Part shown: positions 12,990-25,075 of the stretch, piece after piece
How the letters are laid out: each line of letters opens with the position of its first letter
How positions within the stretch are numbered: position 1 is the first letter of the stretch
Origin: Linnemannia schmuckeri
Taxonomy: Eukaryota > Mortierellomycota > Mortierellomycetes > Mortierellales > Mortierellaceae
Direction: 5' to 3'
NCBI GenBank assembly: GCA_029449235.1
Contig: JANATG010000006.1
Coordinates: 620,001-684,000, forward strand
DNA: 64,000 nt
Program-made: the position numbers and the translations under genes
The notes under the pieces: generated by a model
The model's input: only the letters and a program-made list of their open reading frames with translations
Told to the model about the DNA's origin: nothing
The model's database searches: none

Positions 12990-14822
12990 ATGACCTCCCA
13001 TCCTTCCTCAGGATGGAGGAGGACTGTCGGTGCCCAATGGTCCTCCGTCAAGCGCCAGCAGGATGCCAGTAGTCCGATCCCTCCCCCTCCCATGCAGCAA
13101 GGAATGCATTCTTCCCTCCTCGTCGCCCTCTCCAGACCGGACCTTGACCAAGAATATCAACACCAGCAGCAACAGCAGCTCTTACTACAGCAACAGCAAG
13201 AACTGCAGCAGTTACAACAACAACAGCATCACCAACAGGAGCAGCAAGCCTTGCTATTGCAACAGCAGCAGCAGCAGCAGCACCAATCGCTGTCCGAGCA
13301 CCAGGTTGTAACTAGTTCATATCCTGGATCAATGCTCGACCATGCAGCAGCCCATAATAATACCCAGTCCGAACACCAGCGGGCCCTCCTACAGTTCAAC
13401 GAGAACCAGAAGCAACAACAACTTTACCTCCAACAACTCCAGTTAATGCAACGACTACAGTCCATGCCTGGGAGCACAACTAGACCCTGGTACCCGACTT
13501 TTGGACCAGCCATCACCACGTCTTGCAGCGACAGCACTATCTTACTCGACAGTCCACACCAGTACCGCTTGATCAACAGTGCCAAGCTTAATCGCCACGC
13601 TGTGGGGCCTCACTGGCGGTCTATCCAAACATCGTCCACCTACTCCCCTACTCCTTCTCCACCCTCTTCATCACCGCAACTCCAAGCAAGGACTCTTGCT
13701 CCTTCATCATCTTCCTTGTCTTCTTCTTCTTCGTCGTCGTCGCTGTCGACTATGCCTGGTACCACCACAGCCCTACACGCATACCTTTCGTCCACGTACT
13801 CCTCTGCGGCGTCAATAGATCAAGCTCGGGCCACCTCCTTTCACCAACACCAACACGGACACCAACACGGACACCAACACGGATACCAAAACGGACACGG
13901 ACATGAGATGGGATCAAATGCTGTCCCTGACGACAGACAAGGTGCTCAGGACGAGCTCGTCCATCATCAGTACTACCAGTCCCACTCCTATCCTCACGAT
14001 CCTCATCATCACCCTCACCCGGCTTATCACCCAGGCAGCTCGAGAGAAGCCCGGGACACAATTCCGCTGGCCAATCGCGCTTCACCGTTAACTCCCGCTA
14101 CTGAGAGATTCGCGGACAGCTCTCGGAAGATGAAGCGCAAGGCCGCCTGGCAAGATCAGGATAACAGCAACAACAATAACAATGAAAACGGCGATGACGA
14201 CAACGATGAGGACGACAATGACAACGAAAGGAGCAATAGAAACCGCCAACATGAGAATGAAAGCGAACGACGGATTAAACCATCGATGACGACTTCTGAT
14301 TCCTCCCAGGGTTTCCAGCCCATGTCCTTAACAACAGAAGGTCCACCCCAATCCGAGTCACAAACAGCATTGCGGTCATATTCTGTTCAGAGCTCGGTCC
14401 AGCAGTTTGTTCCCATTGCGACTTCCTCAGCCAATCAAGGAATCGACACAGCATCTCATCTTTTTGCTCCTAGCAAGAGTAGCATGCCTGAACAACACCA
14501 GCATCAGGATCAGGATCAAGATATGGGTAGCGTCGATTCTATCAATATGGGTACTAATGCGACATCCATGCTCACACCATCCTCTCGCCTTAGTCCAATG
14601 AGCATGGAGACCAGCAGTGTGGATCAGGAGGATATGGATGTAGTTTTGACAATAGCAGAGACAGGAGGATCCAAGCAGTCGAAACGGACCAAGCCCAGGC
14701 TGACCCCCAACGTCTTTGGAACTATGTCGATCGCAGAAACCTTAAGAGAGCAGTCAGGCGAACGGATACAAGATATCTTTCAAGAGTGTTTTTACAACGC
14801 TGCCTCCTCCTCTACCCGCTAG
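12990..14822 (+). CDS. Glutamine-rich low-complexity protein, function unknown
   Basis: Intronless 610-residue frame starting at an ATG in a good context (ccatcATGA) after a long CT-rich leader. No known domain recognised. Composition by region: glutamine-rich residues about 55-160 with several poly-Q runs; poly-Ser around 220-255; a His-rich stretch built on a 12-bp DNA repeat at 13841-13905 (HQHGHQHGHQHG); an acidic Asn/Asp/Glu tract near 390-415; and a non-repetitive C-terminus 'KQSKRTKPRLTPNVFGTMSI' followed by a predicted amphipathic segment ending in 'IQDIFQECFYNAA'. Such composition is common in fungal transcription co-regulators and RNA-body proteins, but no function can be assigned. 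The conserved-looking C-terminus and the AATAAA at 14933-14938 support a real gene. Confidence 0.75.
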   Translation: MTSHPSSGWRRTVGAQWSSVKRQQDASSPIPPPPMQQGMHSSLLVALSRPDLDQEYQHQQQQQLLLQQQQELQQLQQQQHHQQEQQALLLQQQQQQQHQSLSEHQVVTSSYPGSMLDHAAAHNNTQSEHQRALLQFNENQKQQQLYLQQLQLMQRLQSMPGSTTRPWYPTFGPAITTSCSDSTILLDSPHQYRLINSAKLNRHAVGPHWRSIQTSSTYSPTPSPPSSSPQLQARTLAPSSSSLSSSSSSSSLSTMPGTTTALHAYLSSTYSSAASIDQARATSFHQHQHGHQHGHQHGYQNGHGHEMGSNAVPDDRQGAQDELVHHQYYQSHSYPHDPHHHPHPAYHPGSSREARDTIPLANRASPLTPATERFADSSRKMKRKAAWQDQDNSNNNNNENGDDDNDEDDNDNERSNRNRQHENESERRIKPSMTTSDSSQGFQPMSLTTEGPPQSESQTALRSYSVQSSVQQFVPIATSSANQGIDTASHLFAPSKSSMPEQHQHQDQDQDMGSVDSINMGTNATSMLTPSSRLSPMSMETSSVDQEDMDVVLTIAETGGSKQSKRTKPRLTPNVFGTMSIAETLREQSGERIQDIFQECFYNAASSSTR

Positions 14823-15978
14823 ATGGTATTTCTTTTGTTACGTTACTACCTCCTCCTTCAACCATTCCCTTAGTCCCCTTTTGCACATACCTCAAGAGAA
14901 GGGATGCCTTGTATCTTACTCAGCTTTTGTAGAATAAAAAAGAAAGAAAAATGAATTGAAACCCAGTTGCCAGTCAAAGGAATGCCCGATCGGTACTAAA
15001 GAAACTAACAGTGTCAATTGAAAGTGACTAGGGAAAGGGACCGTCAACTGAAAGACACAGATTTCCTTATTTGACGCGCTGGAGTGAAATTTTTTTCACT
15101 TTTAATGAAAAAAGTCAAATGGACGCGCTATGGTTAACTAAACGTTCCTTGTCTTTTTTGACGTCCCATTATTACTTTGACGCGTCCCTATCCGTTGTTG
15201 CTTGTTTGTCGTTATTCCTTTCGCGTCAATTGATTACTATATTCCCTTAGTTTCTCTACAATCGCAACGTCATGCGCTTCTTGTTAGGCAGTCTACTTTG
15301 TCAAAGTCAAGAATGATCAGACTGAATAAGAAGACAGAGTGACAACAACAGGTCCAGGTACCCTTGTCTCGTATTCGTTGTGCAATGATCTTTGGGAGTG
15401 TTCTTTCTCTCACACACACAAATACACATACTTTTTCCGATTTTACCGGATTCAGACGGTGGGCGACATTTATGTCTCTCAGCAGTTACCGGAGAGAAAA
15501 GGAGATCACTGGGCTCATGTTTGATTTGACAAAATGTATGTTTTAGTAAAAGACTAAGCAAGAGTGAGGATGCTGTCGAATCTAACTGGATCGAAGTCGC
15601 TGGTAAAGAGAGAGCGAAGGGAGGAGAGCAGTAGGAATGTATGTGAAGGCGTCTTTAAGAAAAAGGACCATTGCTTTCTGTTGACTGCTTCAAGATGCAA
15701 AAAATGACAGTCCGTGTTAACTTATCCATGATCGCGTTCATTAGTGTTGATTTCTAATTTTGTGAGAAAAGAGGGAAAAATAACACCTGAGGACGCGTCT
15801 GTGGCGTTCTGTGGCGTTCATTTCATTTCGTCCATAAAAGGAAGCCTTGCTTTTCTCACTCTTTTTATTTCTTCACTCCTCTCTTTCTCTTCTCACTTTC
15901 TCCTTCAACTCCCTACTCTCTCTTGCATCTGTACTCACCTACACCCTATCCACCCTTCCGAACAATACACCTAGAACC
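14823..15978. promoter_or_regulatory. RNR1 promoter region with MluI cell-cycle box-like sites
   Basis: Two exact ACGCGT boxes, at 15180-15185 and 15793-15798, and several ACGCG/CGCGT half sites near 15074, 15123 and 15222. ACGCGT is the MBF/DSC1 site that drives S-phase genes such as ribonucleotide reductase in yeasts. A TATA-like 'CATAAAAGG' lies near 15833. The tract between about 15840 and 15970 is CT-rich. No other gene was seen in this interval. Confidence 0.5.
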
Positions 15979-18900
15979 ATGTTTGTCAACAAGCGAGGTA
16001 AATAAGCGACTGTAGCTACTGACTGTTCATGTGTGGCATCCCCATCCAATCTTTATTACCCACCAACGCTAAATTCAATCACTTACTCATCCATAATCTT
16101 TCGTCTCCCTTCTTCGTCTATTCCTTACGTCAAACTCGCTTTACATGACCCTCCAAGATGGTAAGAAGAACAAGCTATCACTCATTTTTTTTTTCCAAAG
16201 GCACAATTTTTGGAATCAACCTCATTGCGAAGCTCTCATTCAGAATCAACAGCTCTCTCTTTCAGAAAAAAATGCAAACATAAAAACCAACCTCTTACTC
16301 TTCATTGACGCCTATTCTCATTTTTTTCCTCTCCTTCACCCAAAAGGTCGCAAGGAGCCGGTTGCATTTGATAAGATCACCTCCCGCCTTCTCAAGCTAT
16401 GCTATGGCCTTGATATGAACTTTGTTGACCCTGTGCAAGTCACCCACAAGGTAACTCTCTCTTTGTTTTGATTACATGTCATTCAGTTTTACGTCTTCAC
16501 CAAGTTATTGACAGAACAAGTATCTCGGACTGACATGCCTATATGTACTTTGATGTTTGTCTAATGTAGGTCATCTCGGGTGTGTATATCGGCGTCAGCA
16601 CCACTGAACTCGACAACCTAGCTGCCGAAACTGTAAGGCATTTTTGTTTGCAATACGGAAATACGCCACCAATTTGATGATACACTTATTACACTTGCCA
16701 CTAAAACGAACCAACAAAGCTGACACATATGTTCAATCCTTTATTCTCTCACAGGCGGCATACATGACGGTGAAGCACCCAGATTACGCGATCCTGGCTG
16801 CTCGCATCGCAGTGTCGAACCTACACAAGGAAACAAAGAAGGCCTTCTCCCAGGTCATCAAGGACCTATACGAGTACATCAACCCCAAAACCGGCAAGCA
16901 CGGCTCCATGATTGGCGAATCCACCTACGCCACCATCATGGCCCATGCCGACCGTCTCGACTCGGCCATCGTCTACGACCGCGACTTCAACTACAACTAC
17001 TTTGGCTTCAAGACCCTCGAGCGGTCCTACCTCCTCAAGATCAACGGCAAGATTGCAGAGCGACCCCAACATCTCCTCATGCGTGTCGCGGTCGGAATCC
17101 ATGGCGAGGACATTGATGCCGCGATCGAGACTTATAACTACATGTCTGAGAAGTATTTCACCCATGGCTCTCCTACGCTTTTCAACGCCGGTACTCCACG
17201 CCCGCAGATGTCGAGCTGCTTTCTTTTGACCATGAAGGAGGACTCGATCGAGGGGATCTACGACACTCTTAAGACCTGTGCCATGATCTCCAAGACTGCC
17301 GGCGGAGTTGGTCTCAACGTCCACAACATCCGTGCCTCTGGATCATATATTGCCGGCACCAATGGCTACTCGAACGGTCTTATCCCTATGCTCAGGGTCT
17401 TCAACAACACTGCCCGCTATGTCGACCAAGGCGGCAACAAGCGTCCTGGAGCATTCGCCATGTACCTCGAGCCTTGGCACGCTGATGTCTTTGATTTCCT
17501 GGACCTCCGCAAGAACACTGGTAAGGAGGAGACCCGCGCCCGCGATCTGTTCTTTGCACTCTGGATCCCTGATCTATTCATGAAGCGTATCGAGGAGGAC
17601 GGTGACTGGTCCTTGTTCTGCCCTGCTGAGGCACCCGGTCTGCAGGATGTCTGGGGTGAAAAGTTTGAGACGCTCTACACGACCTACGAACGCGAAGGTC
17701 GAGCACGCCGGACCATCAAGGCCCAGAAGCTGTGGTTTGCGATCCTGGAGGCCCAAACCGAGACGGGCAACCCCTACATGCTCTACAAGGACGCCTGCAA
17801 TCGCAAGTCGAACCAACAGAACCTGGGCACTATTAAGTGCAGCAACCTGTGCACCGAGATTATCGAGTACTCGAGCCCCGACGAGGTTGCAGTTTGCAAC
17901 CTGGGCAGTCTTTCTCTCCCTGCCTTTGTCGAGAACGAGACCACGTATGACTTTAAGATGCTGCACAAAATCACCAAGGTCTTGACAAGGAACCTGAACA
18001 AGGTTATCGATGTCAACTACTACCCTGTACCTGAGGCTGCCAACTCAAACAAGCGCCACCGTCCCGTCGGCCTGGGAGTTCAGGGTCTGGCGGACACGTT
18101 CATCAAAATGAGAATGCCCTTTGACTCTGTTGCGGCCCGCAAGTTGAACGTCCAAATCTTTGAGACCATCTACCATGCTGCTCTCGAGACCTCCTGTGAA
18201 CTGGCCCAAGAGGAAGGCCCCTACACAACCTATGAGGGCTCACCTGTCTCTAAGGGCATCCTGCAACCCGATATGTGGGGCGTCACCCCCAGTGATCTCT
18301 GGGACTGGACCACACTCCGCGCCAGCATTGCACAACACGGAGTCCGAAATTCGCTCTTGGTCGCGCCCATGCCTACCGCCTCAACATCTCAGATCCTGGG
18401 CAACAACGAGTGTTTCGAACCCTACACGTCCAACATCTACACCCGTCGCGTGCTGGCAGGAGAATTCCAGATCGTCAACCCCTGGCTGTTGAAAGACCTA
18501 GTCGACCGAGGACTCTGGAACGACGCCCTCAAGAACCGGATCATGGCCGAGAACGGATCCATTCAACGAATCGCACACCTACCCGAGGACCTCAAGCTGC
18601 TCTACCGAACCACGTGGGAGATCTCCCAGAAAGCCATTATTGACATGGCTGCAGACCGAGGCGCGTTCATTGACCAGTCGCAGTCGTTGAATATCCACAT
18701 GTCTGATGTTAATTATGGCAAGCTGACTAGCATGGCGTTCTATGGGTGGAAGAGAGGCCTCAAGACCGGGATGTATTATCTTAGGACCCGGGCTGCTGTT
18801 GACGCCATCAAGTTTACAGTCGATGCCTCCGCTCTTGATTCGACTAAGTCTGCTGTCACGGGTGGTGACGTTGCTGCTTCTGGTAGTGCTGATGGTGGTA

Positions 18901-19016
18901 GTAATGATGCTTCTGTCGGTGGTGTGAGGAGTGAGAAGGAGGTCAAGGAAGCGAATGAGGCGGCGATGGTCTGTTCTATCGACAACCGTGATGCTTGCAT
19001 TGCCTGCAGTGGATAG
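15979..19016 (+). CDS. RNR1: Ribonucleoside-diphosphate reductase large subunit
   Basis: Exons 15979-15997, a proposed 3-nt exon 16158-16160, 16347-16450, 16570-16632 and 16755-19016, giving 816 residues. The enzyme makes deoxyribonucleotides from ribonucleoside diphosphates together with the small radical subunit. An N-terminal ATP cone (allosteric activity site) starts at 'MFVNKR(D)GRKEPVAFDKI'. Catalytic residues by my count: C218 in 'SSCFLLTMK', N427/C429/E431 in 'SNLCTEI', C444 in 'AVCNLGSL', and the radical-transfer pair Y737-Y738 in 'GMYYLRTR'. These numbers equal those of human RRM1 only if the 3-nt exon is included. The C-terminus 'DACIACSG' has the swinging-arm CxxC that is re-reduced by thioredoxin or glutaredoxin. 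Just before it is a low-complexity Gly/Ser/Asp linker. The AATAAA is at 19056-19061. Confidence 0.95.
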
Positions 19017-19446
19017 GAAAAAAAATGCAATGTGTAAAGATAATTTTATGTCTTTAATAAAACATTAACGGAAACAAGCACGTTCACGTTTTTTCCCTCT
19101 TTGCATGGAAAAGGAGAAGCGTTGTCTCTCAAGAAACACTCCTTTCACTCCGTTTTTTCTATAAACTTAGTTTGCTGATCAAGTTGTCTTCAAAAGCAAA
19201 GCATACAAGCGCTGAATTTTTTTTTTTTTTTTTTTTTTTTTTTTGTCTTTCTTATTTTTATTACAAAAGAAAATCATCTAAAAAAATGCAAATGCGGGGG
19301 TGGGTGAGTGGGTGATGAAAAATGTGTGTGTGCAAAGTGAGTGTATGCGGTGTGTTTTATGGAGAGAAAGGGAGAAAAAAAAAATAGGAAAATGTGGTGC
19401 GATAAAAATGAACTAGGGGCGTTTTTGCTTGAATTTTTTTTTTTCT
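19017..19446. other. Convergent 3' flanks, with T28 tract
   Basis: Lies between the stop codons of RNR1 (+) and UTP12 (-). It contains the RNR1 poly(A) signal and a 28-nt T run at 19217-19244. No gene seen. Confidence 0.6.
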
Positions 19447-22315
19447 TTACATCTTCAAGAACTTGCGCTTCTTTTCAGAGTCCTGCTTCTTCTCTTCTTC
19501 CTTGCGCAGGGCCTCCTCGTCAAAGAACTCTGACGTGTTGTTGGCCTCGTAGTCGCGACGGATATAGTTGAGTGCAGCAATGTTGAACCCAATAACATCC
19601 TATGAAGAACAAAGAGCAAATGCGAGTAAAAATTAGCACCTTGATTTACGAAACGCCACTAAATTTTTTCAATCAAAATTATATATCAAATAAAAAGAGA
19701 AAAACGTACCTTTTGCTTTTGGAGGCCGGCGCGGAGGTTGCGACGGACAGAGTCGAGCATGGGGCGCATGATCCTGTTGGCGACAATCTGGTTGTGGTGG
19801 GACTTGATCAGGAAGAACAAGACTCGGCAGACCAGGTTGATATTGTATTCACGCTGGACGAAGACATCGAGCCAGTTCAATAGACTGGTGACAGCCGCAA
19901 AGGGCAAGACCAAAAGAGCCTCGTCCAGCTCGGCAGGGCGGACACGCTGCAACTCGTTCCAAACATGCTGCTCGGGGGTCTGACGCATCGAGATCAACAG
20001 GGGCGACCGCTGAGGCTTGCTCAAACCACGCTCACCTCGAGCAACAGCAGCGTTGTAAGCCTTCCAGGCATCAATCTCTGCGTCGGCCAACTCGAGAGCC
20101 TCCATGATGCGCTCTCCGGACTTGAGGGTATCCAAGGTCTGCTTTCCGGCCGAGGCCAACTCGTCACCATTGCTGGTCGAGGGTGCTCCAATGTTGCCCT
20201 CACCATTATCCACCATACTATTCTTCTCGAACGACGCCGTCAAGGTGGCCTCGTAGAGATCATCCAACTCTTGCTCACGCTCCTCCTCCAAAAAGACCTG
20301 GTCCTCCGTCTTTTGCCAGATACGTAATGAACGATCATGCGAGGCCGAGACCACAATGTTTCCATAGGTTCCAACAGCAAGCGCCCAGACCTCTCCGTGA
20401 TGACCCTCCAACTTCAGAATGTTCTCAAACTTGTCTCCATCCCAGTACTTGACTGTCCGGTCCTTGGACGCTGTGAAGAAATAATGTGTGTTCCAGACGA
20501 ACTGGACCGCCATGACCGACTCCTGATGGGCAAACATCGACTTGTGACAATCTCCGAAATCCAGACCCCACAGCTTGACATTCTTGTCGGCCGAGCAGGT
20601 CACCAACAGGTTCGAATCCGACGAGATATCCATCGACAGAACGGGCAGCTTGTGACCATAGAGCGACAGGAAGAACTTGAGTGTATCGTGGTAAAAGACC
20701 TTGACCGTCGCATCCAACAACGAGACAGCCACCATCTTTTGATCAGGCGAGTAACGGACACAGAGGACATCATCCGACATCTTAAGTGTACGCATATGAA
20801 CCAACGACAGACGCTTCTTAACTGTCGATCCAACTTCCTCCTCCACCATGTCGAAATCCCAGAACCTGACCTCCTTGTCTGCACTTCCTGTCACCAATCC
20901 ACGTCTGTCGGGGCGGATCTGAAGCGACCAAATCGCGCCATCGTGGGCCTCGATCGATTCGATCATTGACGATGATCCCAAATCAAACAACTCCAAATGA
21001 CCCGACTTTGTTCCCACAATGACCTATTATGACACACATAACATTACTCTAAAGTTAATATGTAGCAATAATATCATACTTCTCTACAATCAATATTCCT
21101 GCGCAGAAAAAGAAGGCAGACTTACGTGGCGGTTTCCAGGCAAGAAGGCACAGCAAAGAGCGTAGCCGCACTCCATTGTCCTGATGCATGATGTGGTCTT
21201 GACATTCCAGATCTTCAAAGAGTCTACAGTGAGATGGTATTAATTTTGGTTAGTTATGCTGTGATAACAGTCTTCGGTGAAGATGCGCAATTCTCTATAG
21301 CAAAAAGACTTACTGTTGGAGGCGGAGCAGAGCAACTCGTCGTCAGAGCTAAGGGCAACGGTACGGATATCAGATCGGTGTCCAGCCAATTCCAGAGTGT
21401 AGGCCTTGTTGGGCTCATCAGCAACCTCCTCATTCTTGGCAGCGTTGGGGTGGGGGACAGTCCAGACCTCGACGGTGTTGTTGTTGAGCGAAGTGACCAA
21501 CTGAACATGTCCGACCTTCTCCACATCCTTGACGGGTGCGAAATCAAACGATCTCAACTTGGCGCCTGTCCGGATAATGTGCCAAGGTGTAATCTCATCC
21601 GTTGCCTGAATACCCTCCTCTCCAATCGCAGCTTCCTCAGCCGCAGCACCCTCAGTATCGCCCTTCTTCATCAGCTGCTGTGCCTTCTCCCTCTGACGTC
21701 TCTTTCTGCGTGACATCTTCTTCTTGATCTCGTCAATGGTGCGTATCCTGAACAGCTCGATCGACTTATCCGAGGCTTGACATCCCAAAAACTGCTGCGA
21801 CGAGTGAAACTCCAGAGTCGTGACCCTCTCCTTGGACTGTCGAGGGATCGATCCGTAGAATGTGATGGCCTTGGGGATAGCGTTGACCAATTTGCCTTCC
21901 TCGTCAAGGGCGTTGTGCTCCTCCTCTTCCTCGCCGACCTCTTTGGCCTCCTCGCCAACTGCCAACCCTGTCTTCAAAACGTTGGCGTTGATCTTCCAGA
22001 CCTTGATATCAGGATCGCCGCCTCCAGAGACCAACATGGTTTCGTCCGCATTGACATCACAACCCCAGACTTCGTTCCTGTGAGCGACTAAGGTTTCCAT
22101 ACAATGCTGAGTTGAGAGATCCCAAAGTTTGATGAGTGTATCCTTGGACGATGAGAGAACATATCCATCAGTGGGCTTGCCACCCTCAACAATCGAAGGC
22201 CGCGACAAGAACCGAACCGATGTAACCTGATCCTTGTGTCCACGAAGACTATATTGTAGAAAAAGGATCCAGAAAAAAAAAACAGAAATCATGTTAGATT
22301 CGCATGTTCCATTCC

Positions 22316-22352
<37 letters not shown>

Positions 22353-22923
22353 ACTGCTGAAAAAAAATGGAAGTAATTCTCTTACCGGTAGAGACCAACT
22401 TCTCCTTCAACATCCCAGACAATCAGATCAGTGTCCCTGGATCCAGAAACCAAACGACTTCCAGACTTGTCGAAAGCAAGAGCAGTGACGGCGGATCGGT
22501 GGCCATTGAAGGTCACCAAGACGTCGCTGGTCTTCATACTCCAAATGCGGATCGATCCGTTGGCATAACCGACCGCATAGCTGTCCCGATCCGTGCTGCG
22601 AGCAATGCATGTCACCTCTGCCTTGTTGTCGCTATCGTGCCATGTTCCAACCTATTTTTTTTTTGTGAGATGTCACACTTCAATGTTAGCTCTCCGTCTG
22701 CTGCAGCAGAACAAAACAAAGCAAGGCACGTTGCTCGAATACTCCTTCACAATAAAAATATGGACGTTACCAGCTCTCCCTTCTTTAGATCCCAAATACT
22801 GATATCTTCAAGAGCAGGGCTGATGGCGTATTTGCCAGCGGCATCGTAGATGATGTTGGAGTTTCCACTGGCGACCACACCAAAGATGGTGCGGGGAGTG
22901 TAGCGCTGATATGCCTTGACCAT
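19447..22923 (-). CDS. UTP12: U3 snoRNP / SSU processome WD-repeat protein Utp12 (WDR3)
   Basis: Exons in transcript order: 22923-22771, 22651-22386, 22248-21314, 21223-21126, 21023-19710 and 19599-19447, giving 972 residues. It is a scaffold of the UtpB complex in the nucleolar small-subunit processome, needed for 18S rRNA maturation. Two beta-propellers are visible as many WD repeats, for example 'SGSRDTDLIVWDVEGEVG', 'LSSSKDTLIKLWDLSTQH', 'SCSADKNVKLWGLDFG' and 'FTASKDRTVKYWDGDKF'. The C-terminal helical Utp12 domain includes 'LLNWLDVFVQREYNINLVCR'. The protein ends in a Lys-rich tail 'EKKRKFLKM'. Intron 2 contains a 32-nt homopolymer at 22320-22351. The gene is divergent from CBP20, with about 485 bp between start codons, so two RNA-processing genes may share a promoter. 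Confidence 0.95.
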
Positions 22924-23408
22924 GGTGTCTCAAGGGTATGTATATGAATATTTTCCAAACTCCTTTGATTGATGAAAAATCCAAAGAGTTTAGAAAATAG
23001 TTAGGAGAGAGTTGAGCGAGAGGGCGGGAGGCGACAGTTGTATGGGAGAGCGAGGTATTTGTCCTGGTCGAGTGAAGTGTTTTGTTTTTGCTTCCTGTAT
23101 TAAGGTCGAAAAGAAAGAGGGTTGGTTATAAGATGAGTCGGAGAGGATGGTGTGATGGTTGAAAGGGTAACTGATGCGAAAGAAAGCAAGGGCCAGGCTC
23201 AAAAGAATAACTGCCACAGACAGGAGTTCGTAGTTCAAAAGGACAAAAAAAAAAAAAAAGTAGAGGCATTTCTTTGTTTACTGGCATCTGCCCAATTAAT
23301 TCTAAGCCACATAACAGTCACAATCAACGCATCGCGGCTTTGGTTTTTGGTGCAGCACTTTCCTCTTCAACACATACATACACTCTCACAACGCACCAAG
23401 CATACACA
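22924..23408. promoter_or_regulatory. Shared upstream region of UTP12 and CBP20
   Basis: A 485-bp gap between divergent start codons. It includes a 'GATGAGT' near 23132, reminiscent of the yeast PAC element of ribosome-biogenesis genes, but one weak match is not diagnostic. No gene seen. Confidence 0.35.
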
Positions 23409-24744
23409 ATGGTAAAAGATGGACACAAGGAGTAGAATGCACTCACTGCCGACACCAGCAGAACCATGGCACCATGAGACCTTGGCGCAGGAGCAGACAT
23501 CACAGGAGAACAGGATGGTTTAGTTACGCAAATACCGCCTCTCGATGCCATTAGCAGTTGCCTGTCGCCTCGCTGCATCTCACTATTGAACCTCCAAACT
23601 ATTGCTACCATACCTTCGACACATACGCATATTACAGACAACAGGATAAACATCTCTACCAACAGGAACTAGCGAACATTTTGCTCCTCACTCCCACCAT
23701 TGTCACGTTTGGCAAAGAGAAACGCTAACATAAACCCTAACCCTCACCTCTACCCCTTCAACAAAAACAAAAACTTAGGCCTCGATTGTTCAATCACTGT
23801 CGGTACCGTCGACTTATAAGGACCAGCAATACCAGGGCACCTCCTCTCAGCTCGCACTGGATCTCGCCAACTCGACTACCCTCTACGTCGGAAACCTGTC
23901 CTTCTTCACCACCGAGGAACAGATCTATGAACTCTTTTCCAAATGCGGCGAGATCAAGCGTATCATCATGGGACTCGATCGGAACCAGAAGACTCCCTGT
24001 GGCTTCTGCTTTGTCGAGTAAGTTCTCTCCTCCTTTTGTTTTATTCAAGAGAGAAAATGAGAAGCAGGGATGAGATCCAGGGAAACTTCAGAGGGCCCCT
24101 TGTTCTGTAACAGTTCTCACCGAGTGCTCGCGAAGCAACATATTTTAGCAAACAAAAGGAACTAACATTCTCTTCCCTCGTCCATTCCACTGAATAGATA
24201 CTACCACAACGCAGACGCCTTGGATTGCATGAAATATATCAACAGCTCAAAACTGGATGAACGTATCGTCCGTTCAGATCTGGACCACGGCTACAGAGAG
24301 GGACGTCAATTTGGTCGTGGACGGAGTGGTGGTCAGGTCCGTGACGAATACCGTCTGGAATTCGATGCAGGTCGTGGAGGTTGGGGTCATGTTCGTGCCA
24401 AACAGGAAGCTGAGCGTGAGAGAGACCAGAAAGCAAACTATGAGGCTATTACCACCATCCCTGAGGGTGCTAACCTCGACTACAAGGACAGGAAAGATGG
24501 TACGCATGCCTCTCTATTTTTTTTGTTTAATTCGCTTAGGGGTCACAACTCTGGCGTATGGGCTTGTTTACATCGATTATGGGGATATGTCTATTGACCG
24601 TGATGACTTTTCTTGTTTATCTCAACGTGAAAAATAGAATCAAGCAAGAGATCCAGAGATGACGATGAGGACGAGGAAGAACAACAACGGTCCAAGGCAA
24701 ATCCTCGCTTCAGGGAAGGTGATGAAGAGGAGGAGGACGCGTAA
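23409..24744 (+). CDS. CBC2: Nuclear cap-binding protein subunit 2 (CBP20)
   Basis: Proposed exons 23409-23411 (the ATG alone), 23779-24017, 24198-24499 and 24638-24744 give 216 residues and join in frame throughout. CBP20 binds the m7G cap of nuclear RNA together with CBP80 and acts in splicing, export and decay. One RRM is clear: RNP2 'TLYVGNLSFFTTEEQIYELF' and RNP1 'CGFCFVEYY'. It is followed by the family-specific cap-contact tail 'EGRQFGRGRSGGQVRDEYR' and an acidic/basic C-terminus. The first coding exon is unusual: the ATG at 23409 is directly followed by GTAAAA, and a 367-nt intron leads to 'ASIVQSLSVPSTYKDQQYQG'. The protein from residue 2 on is secure; the start is likely but unproven. 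Confidence 0.88.
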
Positions 24745-25075
24745 AGATTTTTGGCCACAGAACAAACTTGCTTTTTTTTTTCTCCCTTTCTTACAGTGTA
24801 TCAATTATCGCAAAATAACAACCACCCATTCAACAGATACACTTGCGGATACAACACAGAACAGATATGAATCGTATGTGCTGCAATACCTTTGACGTTA
24901 TCTCGGCTCAAATTCAATCTCTTCATCATCGATTAACAGGAGTGGAAACAAAGCGTCTGTGTTTTTTGCATGTTTTTTGTTTGTTTTATTGCAAATGCTA
25001 AAGTCGAGAGGTATATTACAGAGATGTTGTATGAGGGGGAAAAGAAAGTGTCATGAAAGAAGAGGTTGTTATTGT
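24745..25075. other. Convergent 3' flanks
   Basis: Between the stop codons of CBP20 (+) and ILV2 (-). No gene or repeat of note. Confidence 0.6.

Noticed and set aside
23731..23746. Telomere-like AACCCTAACCCT sequence
   Set aside because: Only two units, inside the CBP20 intron; no array, so chance or a relic too short to call.
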